Source: Adiantum capillus-veneris
Taxonomy: Eukaryota > Streptophyta > Polypodiopsida > Polypodiales > Pteridaceae
Assembly: GCA_014529385.2 (NCBI GenBank)
Contig: CM043944.1
Span: 90,945,914 to 91,009,913 of the forward strand
Direction of reading: 5' to 3'
Length of the DNA: 64,000 bases
The position numbers and the translations under genes were made by a program. The notes below the pieces were generated by a model, which did not search any database, had not been told where the DNA came from, and saw only the letters and a list, made by a program, of their open reading frames with translations. Positions 20,913-32,779 of the stretch are shown here, piece by piece. Position 1 is the stretch's first letter; each line of letters begins with the position of its first letter.

Positions 20913-21717
20913 TTTTATTATCGTCCTCGGAGGTCAAATATGACCTATGGGACCAAATTTACATGTGATGTAGTATGTGTATGGCTGATGAGTGACTCTC
21001 GATGCTCCAAAATTGTAGTGATGAGAGTCGCAATGGAGAGCCCACACTTTGGCTGGGAGAGGAAAGTGTGTAGGTCTAAGTTATGGCTGAAAATGTGAGA
21101 GAAGCAAGTTCGGATGTGATCAAAAGCTGAGCACTCTAGTAGTGTGTGGTACTCAGACTCTCGAACTTGCAGTGAGCATAATGTGCACAATCGATTTAAC
21201 TCTTCTCCATTGCCCCAACGCCCTATCTCGCATCGAAGGAAATGGGAGCTAAGCCGAATTGCTGCGATAGTGCGTATCGCGGACAAGGGAATAGGCTCAA
21301 GCATGTAAGTGTGAGTACGGTTTCCTCTCTCAGCAAAGGACATGGTTTTGTAGTTGGGGGCAATATAGGTGGTGTAATGTATGAAGCGTGACCCACCGGA
21401 TTTCTCCCAAGCCGTAATACATTGGCGTTGTAGAAAAGCTTCATTCACTTGAGAGTCAATTGAAGCATCATGTAGCAAGTGTAATGCATCCCATCTCCCA
21501 AACCACTTCTTTATGTCTTGCATCCATCCCGTGCTCAAGATCTTGCTTTTATGAGTCTTTTGAACTTTTTTGCTTGCTTCCCATGCAATTATAGGAAGTC
21601 CATGTGAGGGGTTTTGACGCATCTTTATCATGTACTCCACAACCTTTTCCATGCCCATAACCTCAATTGGAAGGGATCCCGACTCAAGAAGTAGGAGCAT
21701 ATATGGTGTTTGTGTCT
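20913..21717 (-). pseudogene. LINE ORF2 C-terminal fragment and 3' UTR
   Basis: The frame ending at 20945 encodes TPYMLLLLESGSLPIEV, WMQDIKKWFGRWDALHLL, AFLQRQCITAWEKSGGSRF and the cysteine motif CTLC...YHTLLEC that closes plant LINE ORF2 proteins; it ends HVNLVP-stop. A short 3' UTR follows (ggtcatatttgacctcc, ggacgataata) before the (TCTA)n tail. The match to the 55803 copy begins at the KTQTPY block; the leftward codons of the 282-codon frame belong to neighbouring DNA. It cannot be the missing half of the fragment at 17696-18091, because their order on the minus strand is inverted. Confidence 0.82.
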
Positions 21718-21968
21718 TTGGTCTTACTCTTTGTTTAAAGGCTAAGGTGATTGAAGAGAAATGCAATGTAGACAAAGCACATGAAGTCTTCAAGGTTGAG
21801 CATCCCGTAGTAGATGGTCATGTAGGGGTGTATGAGATGCACCTCAAGGATGAGCCCTATTGCACATGCCCTTATTTCACCGATAGGGAGGCCAAGAAAA
21901 AATCTTGTTTGGCTTGCAACCACTTGTACTTCATTTTCTTGAGAGTTCTTGGATTGAGCCAAAATTAA
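21718..21968 (+). pseudogene. SWIM zinc-finger protein fragment
   Basis: From the LINE junction the frame reads LKAKVIEEKCNVDKAHEVF, then EPYCTCPYF ... CLACNHLYFIFLRVLGL and stops at TAA 21966-21968. CXC-X15-CXH is the SWIM signature, found in MULE transposases, FAR1/FHY3-like proteins and SWIM ubiquitin ligases; the FIFLRVLGL after the His resembles the RING/SWIM ligase type. Only about 70 residues survive and the 5' side is cut by the LINE. Family-level call is good, the parent gene is not identifiable. Confidence 0.6.
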
Positions 21969-22237
21969 AGCATGTGCATACATCAACCCGTGCTAAGTAA
22001 AGTACATGTATACAATGCTCTTCGCTGTGAACGTACATATCCAAACTTAGAGTGAAGCCCAAGATTGTACAATTTTGTGACACATTTCCACCATGTATTG
22101 TAGGTGGCTAAGCTATATAGATTAGGTAGAAATTTTACCTTTGGCAAAGATATTTGGATTATCTTCGGTTATAAAACTTTTAATCTCTCTTTTTGTTAGC
22201 ACTAATCTTGATGTATATTGATTGAGGTGTATACTTC

Positions 22238-22336
<99 letters not shown>

Positions 22337-22396
22337 GAGAGAGAGAGAGAGAGATGGAGGATCAAGAGAGATAAAAGTTAGAGGGCACCTGGGATA

Positions 22397-22440
<44 letters not shown>

Positions 22441-22504
22441 GGGCTAGGGAGGTAGAGAGAGAGGGAAGGAGAGAGAGGGAGAGAGGTTGAAACGAGGTCG
22501 ACAA

Positions 22505-22560
<56 letters not shown>

Positions 22561-22627
22561 CCAACAAGGGATCAATGGAAAGAAATAAGGAGCAAAAGCG
22601 ATGGTGATGATAATGTGAAGGAAAAAA

Positions 22628-22700
<73 letters not shown>
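21969..22700. repeat. Non-coding spacer and (GT)n/(GA)n cluster
   Basis: 21969-22240 is AT-rich without a gene. 22241-22700 is almost wholly microsatellite: (GT)n then (GA)n (22241-22354), (GA)n 22400-22438, 22509-22559, 22630-22700. This cluster truncates the retroelement that follows. Confidence 0.9.
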
Positions 22701-22704
<4 letters not shown>

Positions 22705-25700
22705 GGTCAACAAAGGATCGAGGCTTTGATGTGATGGAACTTTGGTTGATAGACTTTTTGCTTCAATTTCCATTACATTGTCGATGGGTTGGCTCTTGAT
22801 GTAGAGGCTACATGGGAAATCTGATGGAGGATCATTGAAGGTAAAGACGTCTTGTGAGGTTGATCTTCTTCAGCATTTACCTTAGCTTTACTTTTTTCAG
22901 CGATGGTTGGCAATTTCTTCTCCACATGTATTTGTGGTGCTTTCCGAGATTTTGATGGTGTTGTTGTTGAAGATTTTCCTTGTGGTTGAAAGATGTTCCT
23001 CCAACTTTTTGTCAAGACCAGACTCTCCTTGATATGATGGGACTCAATTATGTAGAATGTATCCTTGAACTCCTCAATATTCAACTTGAGTACTGGTTCA
23101 GCCACTCAAAAGCTAGGAATCGGAATTTTTAAACTTGTGTACACTATCATCTTCTAGCTCTTTGATTGGTGGCTTTTTCATCATTATCCATGTTTTGTAA
23201 GACATTATATTCTTTATCGCTTCTAGATCTATCACAGTTGAACATGTGATTTTGAGTGTTATTTCTCTGCATATGCTAAATTTGATCCTTGTAGGAGACA
23301 ATCAATCTTCTTTGTTATCCTTGTTCTTCTCTTGATCTTGCGTTTGTTGAACATTTGACATTGAACTTGGAAACTTTGCTCCTTCATCTGCTTTCATTTG
23401 CACTCTTTCTGGAGTTGGCTTCTTTGAAACAGGTTTTGTCAATTCTTCAGGTATGTCAATGATAACATATTCTCGTGGTTGGTCCGCTTCCTTTGTTTGC
23501 ACTTTGGCATCATTTTCAATGATGTATCTATCTGTCTCGACTTTTCTTCTTTCACACTCACAAACCTCATTAGCTTCCTTCAACACCTTTATCATAAACA
23601 AAGGAGTTTCCCTAATTTGTCACTCCTCAACTCATGGTATTGATTAGCTTCAAAGAGGTTTTCAATTTCTTGGACCATCAAAACCATTAGAAAGGGTCTC
23701 ATAGCCATCCTCGTCACAAACTTTGGTGTTGATTACCTTGTTTATGCTATGTAGACATCTAGAGTCGTCAATATTTGATCACATCCAAAGGGTTCAAATA
23801 ACTCCTCTGGAAATGGTTCCTTAATGTAAGCTTCATCTTCTACTGAACACTCTAGGATGTAATCCTCCTTTCTAAGACTTCCACATTTCAAAGCTCCACA
23901 CATCCAAATATGCTCTTTGCTTGCAACCAAACAAATACCTCCTTTTCATGTTCAGTTGTGGAGTTTAATTCTTCTCCCGGGGTTTTCTCTACATCCTATA
24001 ACTATGATCTTTGACATTGATTTTTGTAGTGACCTCTTTGTGTCTCAAGTAGATATAGTCATAGCCCCAGTCTTGTATCGTTTTGAGGTAACGTATGAAT
24101 GGTCTGCCCAACATGATATCAAAAAAGTTACTCTTTTCAAAATTCATTATGGCAAAGGTGTGCTCATATGCAATGCCACGTGAGGATACAATGATTTGTT
24201 CTAACATTCCTATTGGTCTCTCCATGTATCCATCCGCTAATTGTTGTTTCATTTGAGTTTTTCTAAGAGCAGGCTTTTCCCATTTTTTCACATCCCCTTG
24301 GTTGCAATGGAAATTCCTGCCCAACTATCTAATATTGCAACCGTCTTTACTCCTTTGTACTCCATAGGTAAGGTCATGTTTTCTTCCTCACCTTCACAGT
24401 AATCACCCACCTTATGTACTGGTACTGCCATTTGGTTGTGGTTTTGTATTAGACAAAGTTTCATCCATGTTTTCATCTGCAAGTTGGTCATGTGAAGGGA
24501 TTTTCAACAAATCTTTTCCAGGTGTTTGCCCATTTGGCCCCATAGATACGGTCTAATTTTTAGCAACTCTGAGAGAGAAAGTGTACATTGTATAGGAGAA
24601 GACATCAATTCATGCAAGCTCTTGGTATCCATCATTTTTGGTGTGACTTTCCACTGAGAAGGTACCACTCTAACCTCCAATTTGTTTTTAGTTATCCTAT
24701 AAAAGATGGCAAAGTCTATAGACAGCGTAGTTTTCTCTCTTCAGATGTTACAAACCTGACATTCCCATATAGATTGTATATCCCCTAGGAAAAATTTGTG
24801 ATCCATGGTTATCTCAGGGATAGGTGTTGACTGTAAAGTAGCACTACCATCTTTTTGGTTTTTGATCGATTCCCATAAGGATTGTGGCCACGGTTCTTCT
24901 ACGTTGGGAATATGCATTATTGCTTATGAGTCCACCCCATCTGTGGTATTGGCTACTTCCCTTGTATCTAAAGGTGCCTCAACTTTTGGCTCTTCTTGAT
25001 CTTTGTTTGCAACACCTTGGTTCTCCATTTCATGAATTCTTTTGCGGATTAGAACCTCCATTTTTGGAGCATCTGGAACATGTGGTTCCATAAGATCTTG
25101 GGCCACCTGGATGAGCTCCTTGCACATTTGCAACCTCTCCTTTTCATACCCTGGATGAGGATACATCGACCATCTATGATCTTGGGTTTGATTGGGTTTT
25201 AGCCTAGTTTCATAGGCCTTCAAAATTGCATTTAAGTGCTCATTCACTTTCTCAACCAAGACCGAACCACCTGAGTTAGTCTTTGACTCCTTTGCTCCCT
25301 TTGCATCGTTCATGCTTTCTTGCTCATGTTTAAGCTGCTCTTTGACATGGCTCAGTTCAGTTTTCAAAGCACCTTTCTCTTGTAGCCTCTTTGCTTTCAT
25401 TTTTTCCCTTTTGGCTTTCCATGATTATCTTCCTGATCTCACCAATATGTTCTCAATTTTTTATTAAGGTGGCAATGTGGGTTCCTCCTCAACGATTGCA
25501 TTTTTAGCAGCTTCTTGAGCTTGAGCTTGAGTCAACACCTTTAAAGGAATTGCAGGTTCTACCTTGGATCTGCTTGAAGAAGGCATCACGCCTAGAATTT
25601 TAATTGTTGCTTTTCCCTTGTAGTTTGGATTCTTAGCACATTGTTGGAGTAGATGGTCTCTCCTACAACTGTCACTGAATACAAATATTTCTATTTGTCA

Positions 25701-27190
25701 ACCCTTTTCGGACAACCTCATGCCCAATGGTCACCTCCACATTCATAGCATGGACCTTTTTGTTTCATTTTTGGTGATCCAGCCAATGGTTGTTCTTGTC
25801 TCTAAGAATTTTCTTTGAACCATACTCTTGATTGGCTATGAACATGAGCGTATTCACATCCAGGAAGTAATAGTTTTTCATGGGTTGTGGCACATGCATT
25901 GGCTGAGTGTAGTTGACTACTACACTAGCATCATTCAAAAGAGGTGGTTGTTGCACTAGGATTTGTTGCGGCTTCGATTGAGTGCTACACCACGGAGTGG
26001 GGTGATCCCCTCCACAAGTCTCACATCTCCTCAATTGAGGTTGTCGTACATTCAGGTTTTGTTTTTAGCCTAGGTTTATTCTTCTAATCACCTCCCTTGA
26101 CCACTTAATCAATGCATGTTCCCAAGGAGTTTTAACATCTCTCTTTGTGGTTGATTCTATCTTCGGAGATGAGGCACTACTAGCCATGTTGTCTGTATCT
26201 TCAATCACCTCTCTGTAGGCCTTGCAATTGTCACAACTAGATATAGACATTCTCTAGTGACTTGCTCGAACACTGTGCATCCTTTCAAATGCATGTCCTT
26301 TGTGAGGGTTTAATTCCTCAAGCCCTCAATGAAGAGATTTGATAATCTCTCATCTTGCGGTAGCTCTCTCACATGACATCTATCTATGTATTCTTTGAAG
26401 CGAAGCAGAGCTTCCTTCACTTTTTTGTCCTTTTTCTCTTTGAAATCGTAGATTTGTGACACACCGTATTGTTCTTGATCCCCCTTTTTTATAACTCCTC
26501 TACAAATTCATGTAAGAGTTGTGCTATGTTGAAAATCATCTTTGTTAAGTGGTTGGAGCCAAGTCAAAGTTGTTCTTTCCAATGTCAACCCAAATCCCTC
26601 ATACTGAGTATGGAAATTTACAAATTTTTCAGCCCTCAAAACTTGTTTGAAGAGTGAGACATGAGCATATGGATCCCCTAACCCATTGTATTTTATTATA
26701 ACACATTGAGCCACTTGCTATAGTCTTAATCGTTGTGGTTCAGTCATCAATCTAACCAGTTTGTGGTCTGTGGCAAAGACGTCTCTCGCTCTTTCCTCTT
26801 GTCTTGGAGAAAATCTCATTGGAATCCTCTCTAGTATATCATATGGAATTTTTTTTTATTGAAAGTAAGTAGATATCATAGCACCCTTGTAGATTTTTTT
26901 AAGTCAATTAGATCAACAAGTTTGTACTCACATCCATACTTATCTACCATCAAAACTTGCACTCCATGAGCATTTGTATACACGGTAAATGCATAAAGGT
27001 TCTTATGGGGGGGTTCCACACACTTGTAGAAGATATATGGATCCCATTTTGTGAACCTGTACAAGCGCTCATAAGCATAATACGTTAGGGTTCTCATGGA
27101 TTCATTAGTTTTGATGGATCTCACATTTGGTTTATTGATTAGAGGATGACTCTCCTCTAGGTATTCTTTCAATCACGCTTTTGAAGGCAT
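22701..27190 (-). pseudogene. gag: Gag/double-protease polyprotein, decayed
   Basis: Start taken at ATG 27190 (MPSKA, a stop, then LKEYLEESHPLINKPN). Domains in order: unknown N-terminal region with VLMVDKYGCEYKLVDL (26876-27172); Gag capsid-like part (YNGLGDPYAHVSLFKQ, 26508-26714, then LPQDERLSNLFIEGL near 26340); zinc knuckle CETCGGDHPTPWC (about 25990-26030, CX2CX3HX4C); Lys/Glu-rich coiled segment (24924-25400); first retropepsin with AILDSWAGIS, where DSG would be expected, and MLGRPF (24100-24491); IWMCGA block (23742-23930); second retropepsin-like domain (KNIMSYKTW, YIIESHHIKESLVLTKSW; 22980-23301). About eight frame changes. Homology to 1-2582 supports the domain order. Confidence 0.7.
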
Positions 27191-29344
27191 TGCAGTGTTT
27201 CTTGAGTTTTTCATGCCTCTGAGTGGAGCAGAAAACCCTGGTGGTGGATGATTTTTCATAAAAAGGCTCACTCAAAAACTCTCAAGATAGTCCTTGGCAA
27301 GCCCTCCTTGGTTTAGTGAAACTTATCCCTTTTTGCCCCTGGTGAGATCTCTGAAAAGCCAAGAACTTCTGAGTGTTTTGGTCTCTGGAAACTAGTTATG
27401 GGTACCCTAAAAGTTTGGGTTTAGAAATCCTAAAACAATTGGGCTAAAAAATTCAGTCTAGGTGTGTTCTATTGCCCACAAGATTTCTTACTACCAATAC
27501 CTAACTCAATTTGGGGTTGTGTATCAAAAGCTAGAGCAATTTTGGTGAACTACACTTGAAACAGCACTCAAAATAGTCTCAGGACCAAGACATAGGAACT
27601 TTGTCTTGTTTCTTGGTATCTAGAAGGTATTTTTAGCTCAAACTTGAGATTTGGGATGTCCTCAAGTATGTCTACAAGATCATCAAGTTAGATACCCCGA
27701 CGATGTTGAGGTACATGGATCACAATCCATGACCTCCTTTCAAAATTTTAGCCCAAATTTTGACAGTATGTAGACAAGGTCATATGCAGGCTCTATACCA
27801 ATTTTCATCAAAATCTGAGGTTGGGGTACATGCATCGCAATCCATCTTCAACCACATATAGACTTGATCTCTTGGCAGTTTGTTGCGCTCTATGTCCACA
27901 AGCTAAATCTCAAATCGTTTTGGATCTGGACCTGTTTTGACAGGTCAAATGGCCAACACTAGGTCTGCACACAGGTTTTCAGACTGCCACCCATTTTGCC
28001 CCCCTTTTGACCCAAATTTATTAATTTTTTTCCAAAGTTGGACTTTGGGGTATGTTTCCTTGTGTGTGAACTACTGATCTGGAAAGTTTCACGTCAAGCT
28101 ATCACTATGGGGTCATGGATCGCGATCCATGTTTGGGGACCAATTGACTTTTCTTGGTACCATCAGAATCAACATGACTAGTAGGTCCTATGGCATCAAA
28201 AAAAATTTGAAAATGGGCCTTTTGATTGAAAATTAGGTCTGTTCTTGCACTTTGTTAGTATGCTTGACATTTTTGGCCTTTTGGTCTGGTTTTTGATATC
28301 CAAATTCACTTTTTAAAAAACCACTAGACTCTCTGTGATGTCCTGTAGCTATGGTGCAAGTTTGGTATCAGTCTGGCAGAGGAACATGGATCACGATCCA
28401 TGTTTCCTTGTGTCAAAATGCACTAAAACTTGGCACACAACTTGCCCTTGGTCTGTTGATGCTAGTTGTATGGTTTTTGTGTGATCTAGACTTGTTTAGA
28501 ATAGGCAAAAGTCAATACCTAGGTCGGTTTTAGGGTTTTCCTCTTTGCAGTATTTTTTGCCCTTTTGACCCACTTTTTGAGTTTTTTCTCTGCTGGTTCT
28601 TTATTCTACGTAGAAGCCAAATCTCATCCCCTTTTTTGTTTTGGATCCCAAAAAAATGAACAACCCCAAATTTTGTGTCTACAATGTATGTTTTGTTGTT
28701 TTTGCCCTATCAACCAATTTTGATGTGATTTTTGAGTTTTTCTTTCAAGCAAACTTGATTAGAGCAATATCCCCTTGATGCACAATCTCACTGGTCACTT
28801 TTTTGCAAAATCACAATGCATGACCCTTCACAATATCTGGCCAAACTTTCAAGATTGCTTTTAAAGAGTCTGCTAATGCCCTTGATCCACAAAATTTTGA
28901 ATTTCGATCACTTTTCAGCTCTACCATCAAATTTTTAGAATTTCGGAGTTATGGACATTTTGGCCAAAATATGGTTTTCACCCTTTTTTCCCTCAATCTT
29001 TTAGCCCAAATTTGATGGTGGTAGTTTCTAATTACCCTACTCCTAAGTACATAAATAAAACTAGAAAGAAAAGCAAACAAAATGGTACAAAATAAAGTCA
29101 AAATGAAAAATGGAACAACACTCTAAAATCATAGAGAAAAATAAAGAATGAAATGCTTTTGGCTATCTCACTCACAACCCTCTTTACTCTCGAGAATAGA
29201 TCTAGCAAGTCCTCCACTTCTGGAGTCTACTAAGCACTAAACCCCATGTCTAGCTGCTTCACTGCTAAGGTGTAAATGGAACAAATCTTTGAAAAATAAT
29301 TCTCTAAATATGCACTAGGTCACTCACCATCTAAGGATCATTAT
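27191..29344 (-). other. Long untranslated leader with repeated palindromes
   Basis: About 2.15 kb with no long frame. It contains 18-bp palindromes CATGGATCGCGATCCATG (28114-28131) and close variants at 27714-27731, 27829-27846 and 28385-28402, which differ mostly at CpG positions. Candidate packaging or dimerisation signals. Confidence 0.65.
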
Positions 29345-29361
29345 CCATGGCAATGGCGTCA
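29345..29361 (-). promoter_or_regulatory. Primer-binding site, tRNA-Asp-like (decayed)
   Basis: On the minus strand TGACGCCATTGCCATGG lies two bases after the LTR end. It resembles TGGCGCCGTTGCCGGGG, complementary to plant tRNA-Asp and used by some Ty3 elements; most differences are G-to-A changes as expected from decay of methylated sites. Confidence 0.6.
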
Positions 29362-29362
29362 A

Positions 29363-30275
29363 TGTTAGCGAGTCGTCTTGACAAACGTCTGTAGCATAAC
29401 TATTTGGCACTAATATAATGTCAATACTCAGGGAAGTGACTCGGATGGGACATGGAGACTCTTTGAGATTGTCAATCTCAAGAAGTGAACCTAACAAGCT
29501 AATGCAACAACTCAACAAGCATGTCAATCACTCAATAATCATGGAAATTTTCATATGTCCTTTCTTACCGCTCTAGGTCATCACACCATTTTGGCACTTG
29601 AACGGACTCGAAATGCAATGAAACTTTAGGAGGAGGTCTAGGACACCTAGGGGCACTATCCTACCAAGTCTGGTTGCAATCCAACAAGGTACCAAAATCA
29701 TAATACATCATGAAAAAGGTCCCAAAAATTACAACATATCAGTTTAGAAAGGTTGTCGTATGTCTAGGAACACTCTCCTATGGTCAAAACAACTAAAAAT
29801 AGTTATTTAAGCACTCAAATTTGCAATTAAGACTCACATACGCATAGTCGCAAACCACAACAAAACTGATAATGCTTACACTTGAATGAAAGAGCAAAGA
29901 GAGAGGAACACAATGCAAGTTTTGGAATTGAAAACGGATTATCCAATCGTTAGAAAAGTTGATTACAAGTTTGAGCAGCTTCATAGGTTGAGCATACGTA
30001 CAGTAGAGCTCTTTCTCCTTCAAAGATAATCCCCTTTCACAAGTTTATTGACATTTATACCTAGGGCTTTCTAAATGGTCAGTGGTGGTGGCTGGCTCAC
30101 ACGAATCTTTACAATTATCATGACATGATTACAACTTGGGGAATTGACCTCCTAGTCTGGAATTAGGATTTACACAGAGTATCACTACACTAGCTTGAAA
30201 AAATAATAGAGTACAAATATGGTGTTCGGCTATATGTTCTGCTACGTAGGCGCCCAATTGGTCAATCTGCTAACA
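29363..30275 (-). mobile_element. 5' LTR of the second pol-less element
   Basis: On the minus strand it begins TGTTAGCAG at 30275 and ends TCGCTAACA at 29363, so its ends form the inverted repeat TGTTAGC/GCTAACA; length 913 bp. TATAAAT on the minus strand (30053-30059) is a likely TATA box. The next outward bases are gagtg. No partner LTR is in view. Confidence 0.75.
30053..30059 (-). promoter_or_regulatory. LTR TATA box
   Basis: TATAAAT on the minus strand about 217 bp into the LTR, the usual distance for U3 promoters. Confidence 0.5.
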
Positions 30276-30285
30276 GAGTGGAAAG

Positions 30286-30616
30286 TGGATACCCCTACAA
30301 TCCAATGTTGCTAATTTTGTGACATTTGACATGCCCATCACATTGTCAAATGGTGTTTTTGAGATTGTGCAAGTTAGTGACCACTGGACTCTCTCCAACA
30401 TACGAGAACACTTGATTATCTTGGGCTATGAAGATAACAAAGATGCCTACTTTTATCTCAATCGGTACAAGGTCAGCTACATTTTTGTGTTGTCTACATG
30501 TGTCCCAATGTTAGTCTTGCTAACGTTTTGTTGTTTTTCAGATTGGTAGGTTGATGAACTCATCCATGAAAGCGCAAGAGGAGTGGAGGGTTGGTAGCAC
30601 ATTGTTTTTAAGTTGA
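30286..30616 (+). pseudogene. Ubiquitin-like domain fragment with a short intron
   Basis: From next to the LTR edge an open frame reads KWIPLQSNVANFVTFDMPIT, then NGVFEIVQVSDHWTLSNIRE and DAYFYLNRYK up to AAG|GTCAGC at 30472. A pyrimidine-rich TTTTGTTGTTTTTCAG ends at 30541, and the frame continues as IGRLMNSSMKAQEEWRVGST LFLS-stop (TGA 30614-30616). Removing 30472-30541 (70 bp) keeps the frame. The pattern ITL..G....V.VSD..T..NI...., a short Lys/Gly loop and a closing hydrophobic strand resembles the ubiquitin-like fold. Low similarity, so the fold is an inference. The 5' end is cut by the retroelement. Confidence 0.4.
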
Positions 30617-30821
30617 TCTAATAGATCAATGTAACCGGATCTAATGTCACATTGTGAAGCATTTTGTTTAATAGAAATACAAAACTTCTTTGTTCTTATA
30701 GTATCACTATCATTGATTAAGTTTTCTAATTTTTGTTTGGGTGCTTGTGTGCGCACCCATGTGTATTTGTGTGTATCTTAGAGAGCTTTGGGTTGGTCTT
30801 TTTTTGTGCAGCGGGCACGCG

Positions 30822-30901
30822 GGGGGGGGGGGGGGGGGGGAGGGTGGTATATAAAGGGGAGTGAGATTTTTATTTTGTCTATCTTCAATATCAACCCTAG
30901 T

Positions 30902-30963
<62 letters not shown>
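30822..30963. repeat. Poly(G) and (GA)n tracts
   Basis: About 19-20 G at 30822-30840 and about 30 GA units (one AGA break) at 30901-30963, separated by 60 bp of unique sequence. Confidence 0.9.
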
Positions 30964-30966
<3 letters not shown>

Positions 30967-31007
30967 ACCATGGCAGCACATGCTAGCGCATCCTCCTCCC
31001 ACTAAGA

Positions 31008-31775
31008 AGCATCATCAAAAGAGCCACACACAAACCCATTTCAGGGTTCCTTATTTTCCTAGAGGATACCAAATATGTTGGACGCAATGATCTTCACGGC
31101 TTCTTTACTTGCACAATGGGTTTAGAGAAAACCATGCAACTCCACAATTGCACTTTTCAAGACATCATAGAGTATATGCATGTGCATATACTCAAGTATG
31201 CAGTGAACTTTGAAGACAACGTCATCCTATGGGTGCCATGTGATCTACTTTGCTACATCCACAAGGGGGACACTGCATTTTCAAAGAGACTAGTCCGCTT
31301 TGAGGCAATTGCAAAAGAGGCGCACCACTTTCGCCAAGTGACAAAGGAAGTTGTAGACTCCTTCAAGAAGCACAAAATTGGGCAATCTTTCTTGTCCAAC
31401 ATTGCCACTCTCTACTTCCTTGTCAATGAGGAGCCCTCCTTGGATGAGATGAAGATCCCACATCTGGCAGTGGGCTCACAATGGGTGGGGTGTTGTCGGA
31501 TTGTAAAGATCCTAAACCCGCCCCTATAGATATCCAGAGTGAGCAAAGATTGCAAGCCACCAAATATCCCCATAGCTTGGAAGGGGCAATTGCAGCAAGA
31601 TAGCAAATTGTCGACACCTCTGAGGTGCTTGACCCCGACAATCGTGACCCTGTAGCAATACTCGAGGTGGAGATCAGCCACCTCAGTAGCATAATTATTA
31701 AAGATGAAGATTATATATTCTTGCACAATTTGAAAAAGGCTTTTGGCGTCCGTTTACACATGTGGAGAAGTTGTA
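31008..31775 (+). pseudogene. Unidentified decayed protein gene
   Basis: An open frame from about 31008 reads GFLIFLEDTKYVGRNDLHGF, FQDIIEYMHVHILKYAVNF, CDLLCYIHKGDTAFSKRLVR, KEVVDSFKKHKIGQSFLSN to TAG at 31529. A one-base shift near 31500 leads into QSEQRLQATKYPHSLEGAIA, one TAG, then DTSEVLDPDNRDPVAILEVE and IKDEDYIFLHNLKKAFGVRL with TGA near 31775. Codon-level sense over 250 codons argues for a former gene. I recognise no family. It lies downstream of the ubiquitin-like fragment and may or may not belong with it. Confidence 0.45.
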
Positions 31776-32382
31776 GATGAAGAGAACCCTCACAATCTTG
31801 GCACAAGTCTGAGTCACATACTTTATGATGCTTGTCACTTACCAAGCTTTGAAAATCAAATACTTGGGAGCCTTTTGTCAACAACCCATGGCAGGCTTAC
31901 ATCCTACATACCTTGAACCACGTGAAGCAAAACCATCAGTCTTGTATGTATATGCAGCAAAAAATTTCAATCTTGCTAACTAGCTTGATGTCATCACTTG
32001 TCTCGGTGTTCTAGTGGAGTGTAAGACATTCATCACGGCCTTAATAACAATGATCCCATGTTGGCATGGATTTGACTGGGTAGATCCTAATGGACACTCT
32101 CATGGAGAGAGTGGTCCAAGGCAAGCATCTCAAAACACTTATCAAGAAATTGTATAGTCCCACCCTAGGTAGGGCAGGGTTGGTGGATCCACAATACGCA
32201 AGCAAAAATGGGTATGCCACTCTGGCTTGTCAGAGCCTAGGGTGACCGGCCCTGAATCTTAGAGAGGAACGAGCATCTCATTTTGGCCCGGTGTGTGGTG
32301 GTGCACTACTTGCAACCAAGAAGGACACACACACACACACACACACACAGATTGGAATGATTGGAGGTTCTATTTCAATAAA
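31776..32382. other. Non-coding spacer
   Basis: No frame of interest. A (CA)n of about 10 units lies at 32329-32349. Confidence 0.5.
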
Positions 32383-32547
32383 TCCAAGAACTTTCACTCT
32401 TTTCCTATAGCATGGTAGAACATTGGCAATCCTCAAGCCATGTTTCAATCTGGATGGTTAACTCAAAAAATCCAAGAACTTTCACTCTTTTCCTATAGCA
32501 TGGTAGAACATTGGCAATCCTCAAGCCATGTTTCAATCTGGATGGAT
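32383..32547. repeat. 88-bp direct tandem duplication
   Basis: The block starting TCCAAGAACTTTCACTC at 32383 recurs at 32471 and is nearly identical through TTTCAATCTGGATGG. Non-coding. Confidence 0.9.
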
Positions 32548-32779
32548 AGGATTAATTTGTGAGAGTTTTGGTTGCTTGTGCATTTTGATGGTCGCTTTTT
32601 CTTGTCCCTTGGTCTTCTATGCTCCGTGTTTTGACTACCTCCATAGAGGTCCTACTACTCTATGTAGAGCCTTCTTCACTATTCTTTTGACAATTCTCTT
32701 CACTTGATGTCTTCTCTTGGCTCTCTTGATCTTTATTTGTTTTGACATCCTCTTGTATGCATGTCGTAAAGGATGATCT

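Larger units (their letters stand above)
22701..30275 (-). mobile_element. Second pol-less double-protease retroelement, truncated and decayed
   Basis: Order on the minus strand: 5' LTR (30275-29363), primer site, 2.1-kb leader, degenerate Gag/protease coding region (27190 to about 22700). Protein blocks match the first element at 1-2582 over more than 500 residues, ending in a KQKVYQPKF block; then (GA)n arrays replace the rest, so the C-terminal motif array and 3' LTR are missing. No RT or integrase. Many stops and shifts mean it is older than the first copy. The LTR families of the two elements differ, so they are relatives, not copies of one family. Confidence 0.75.
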
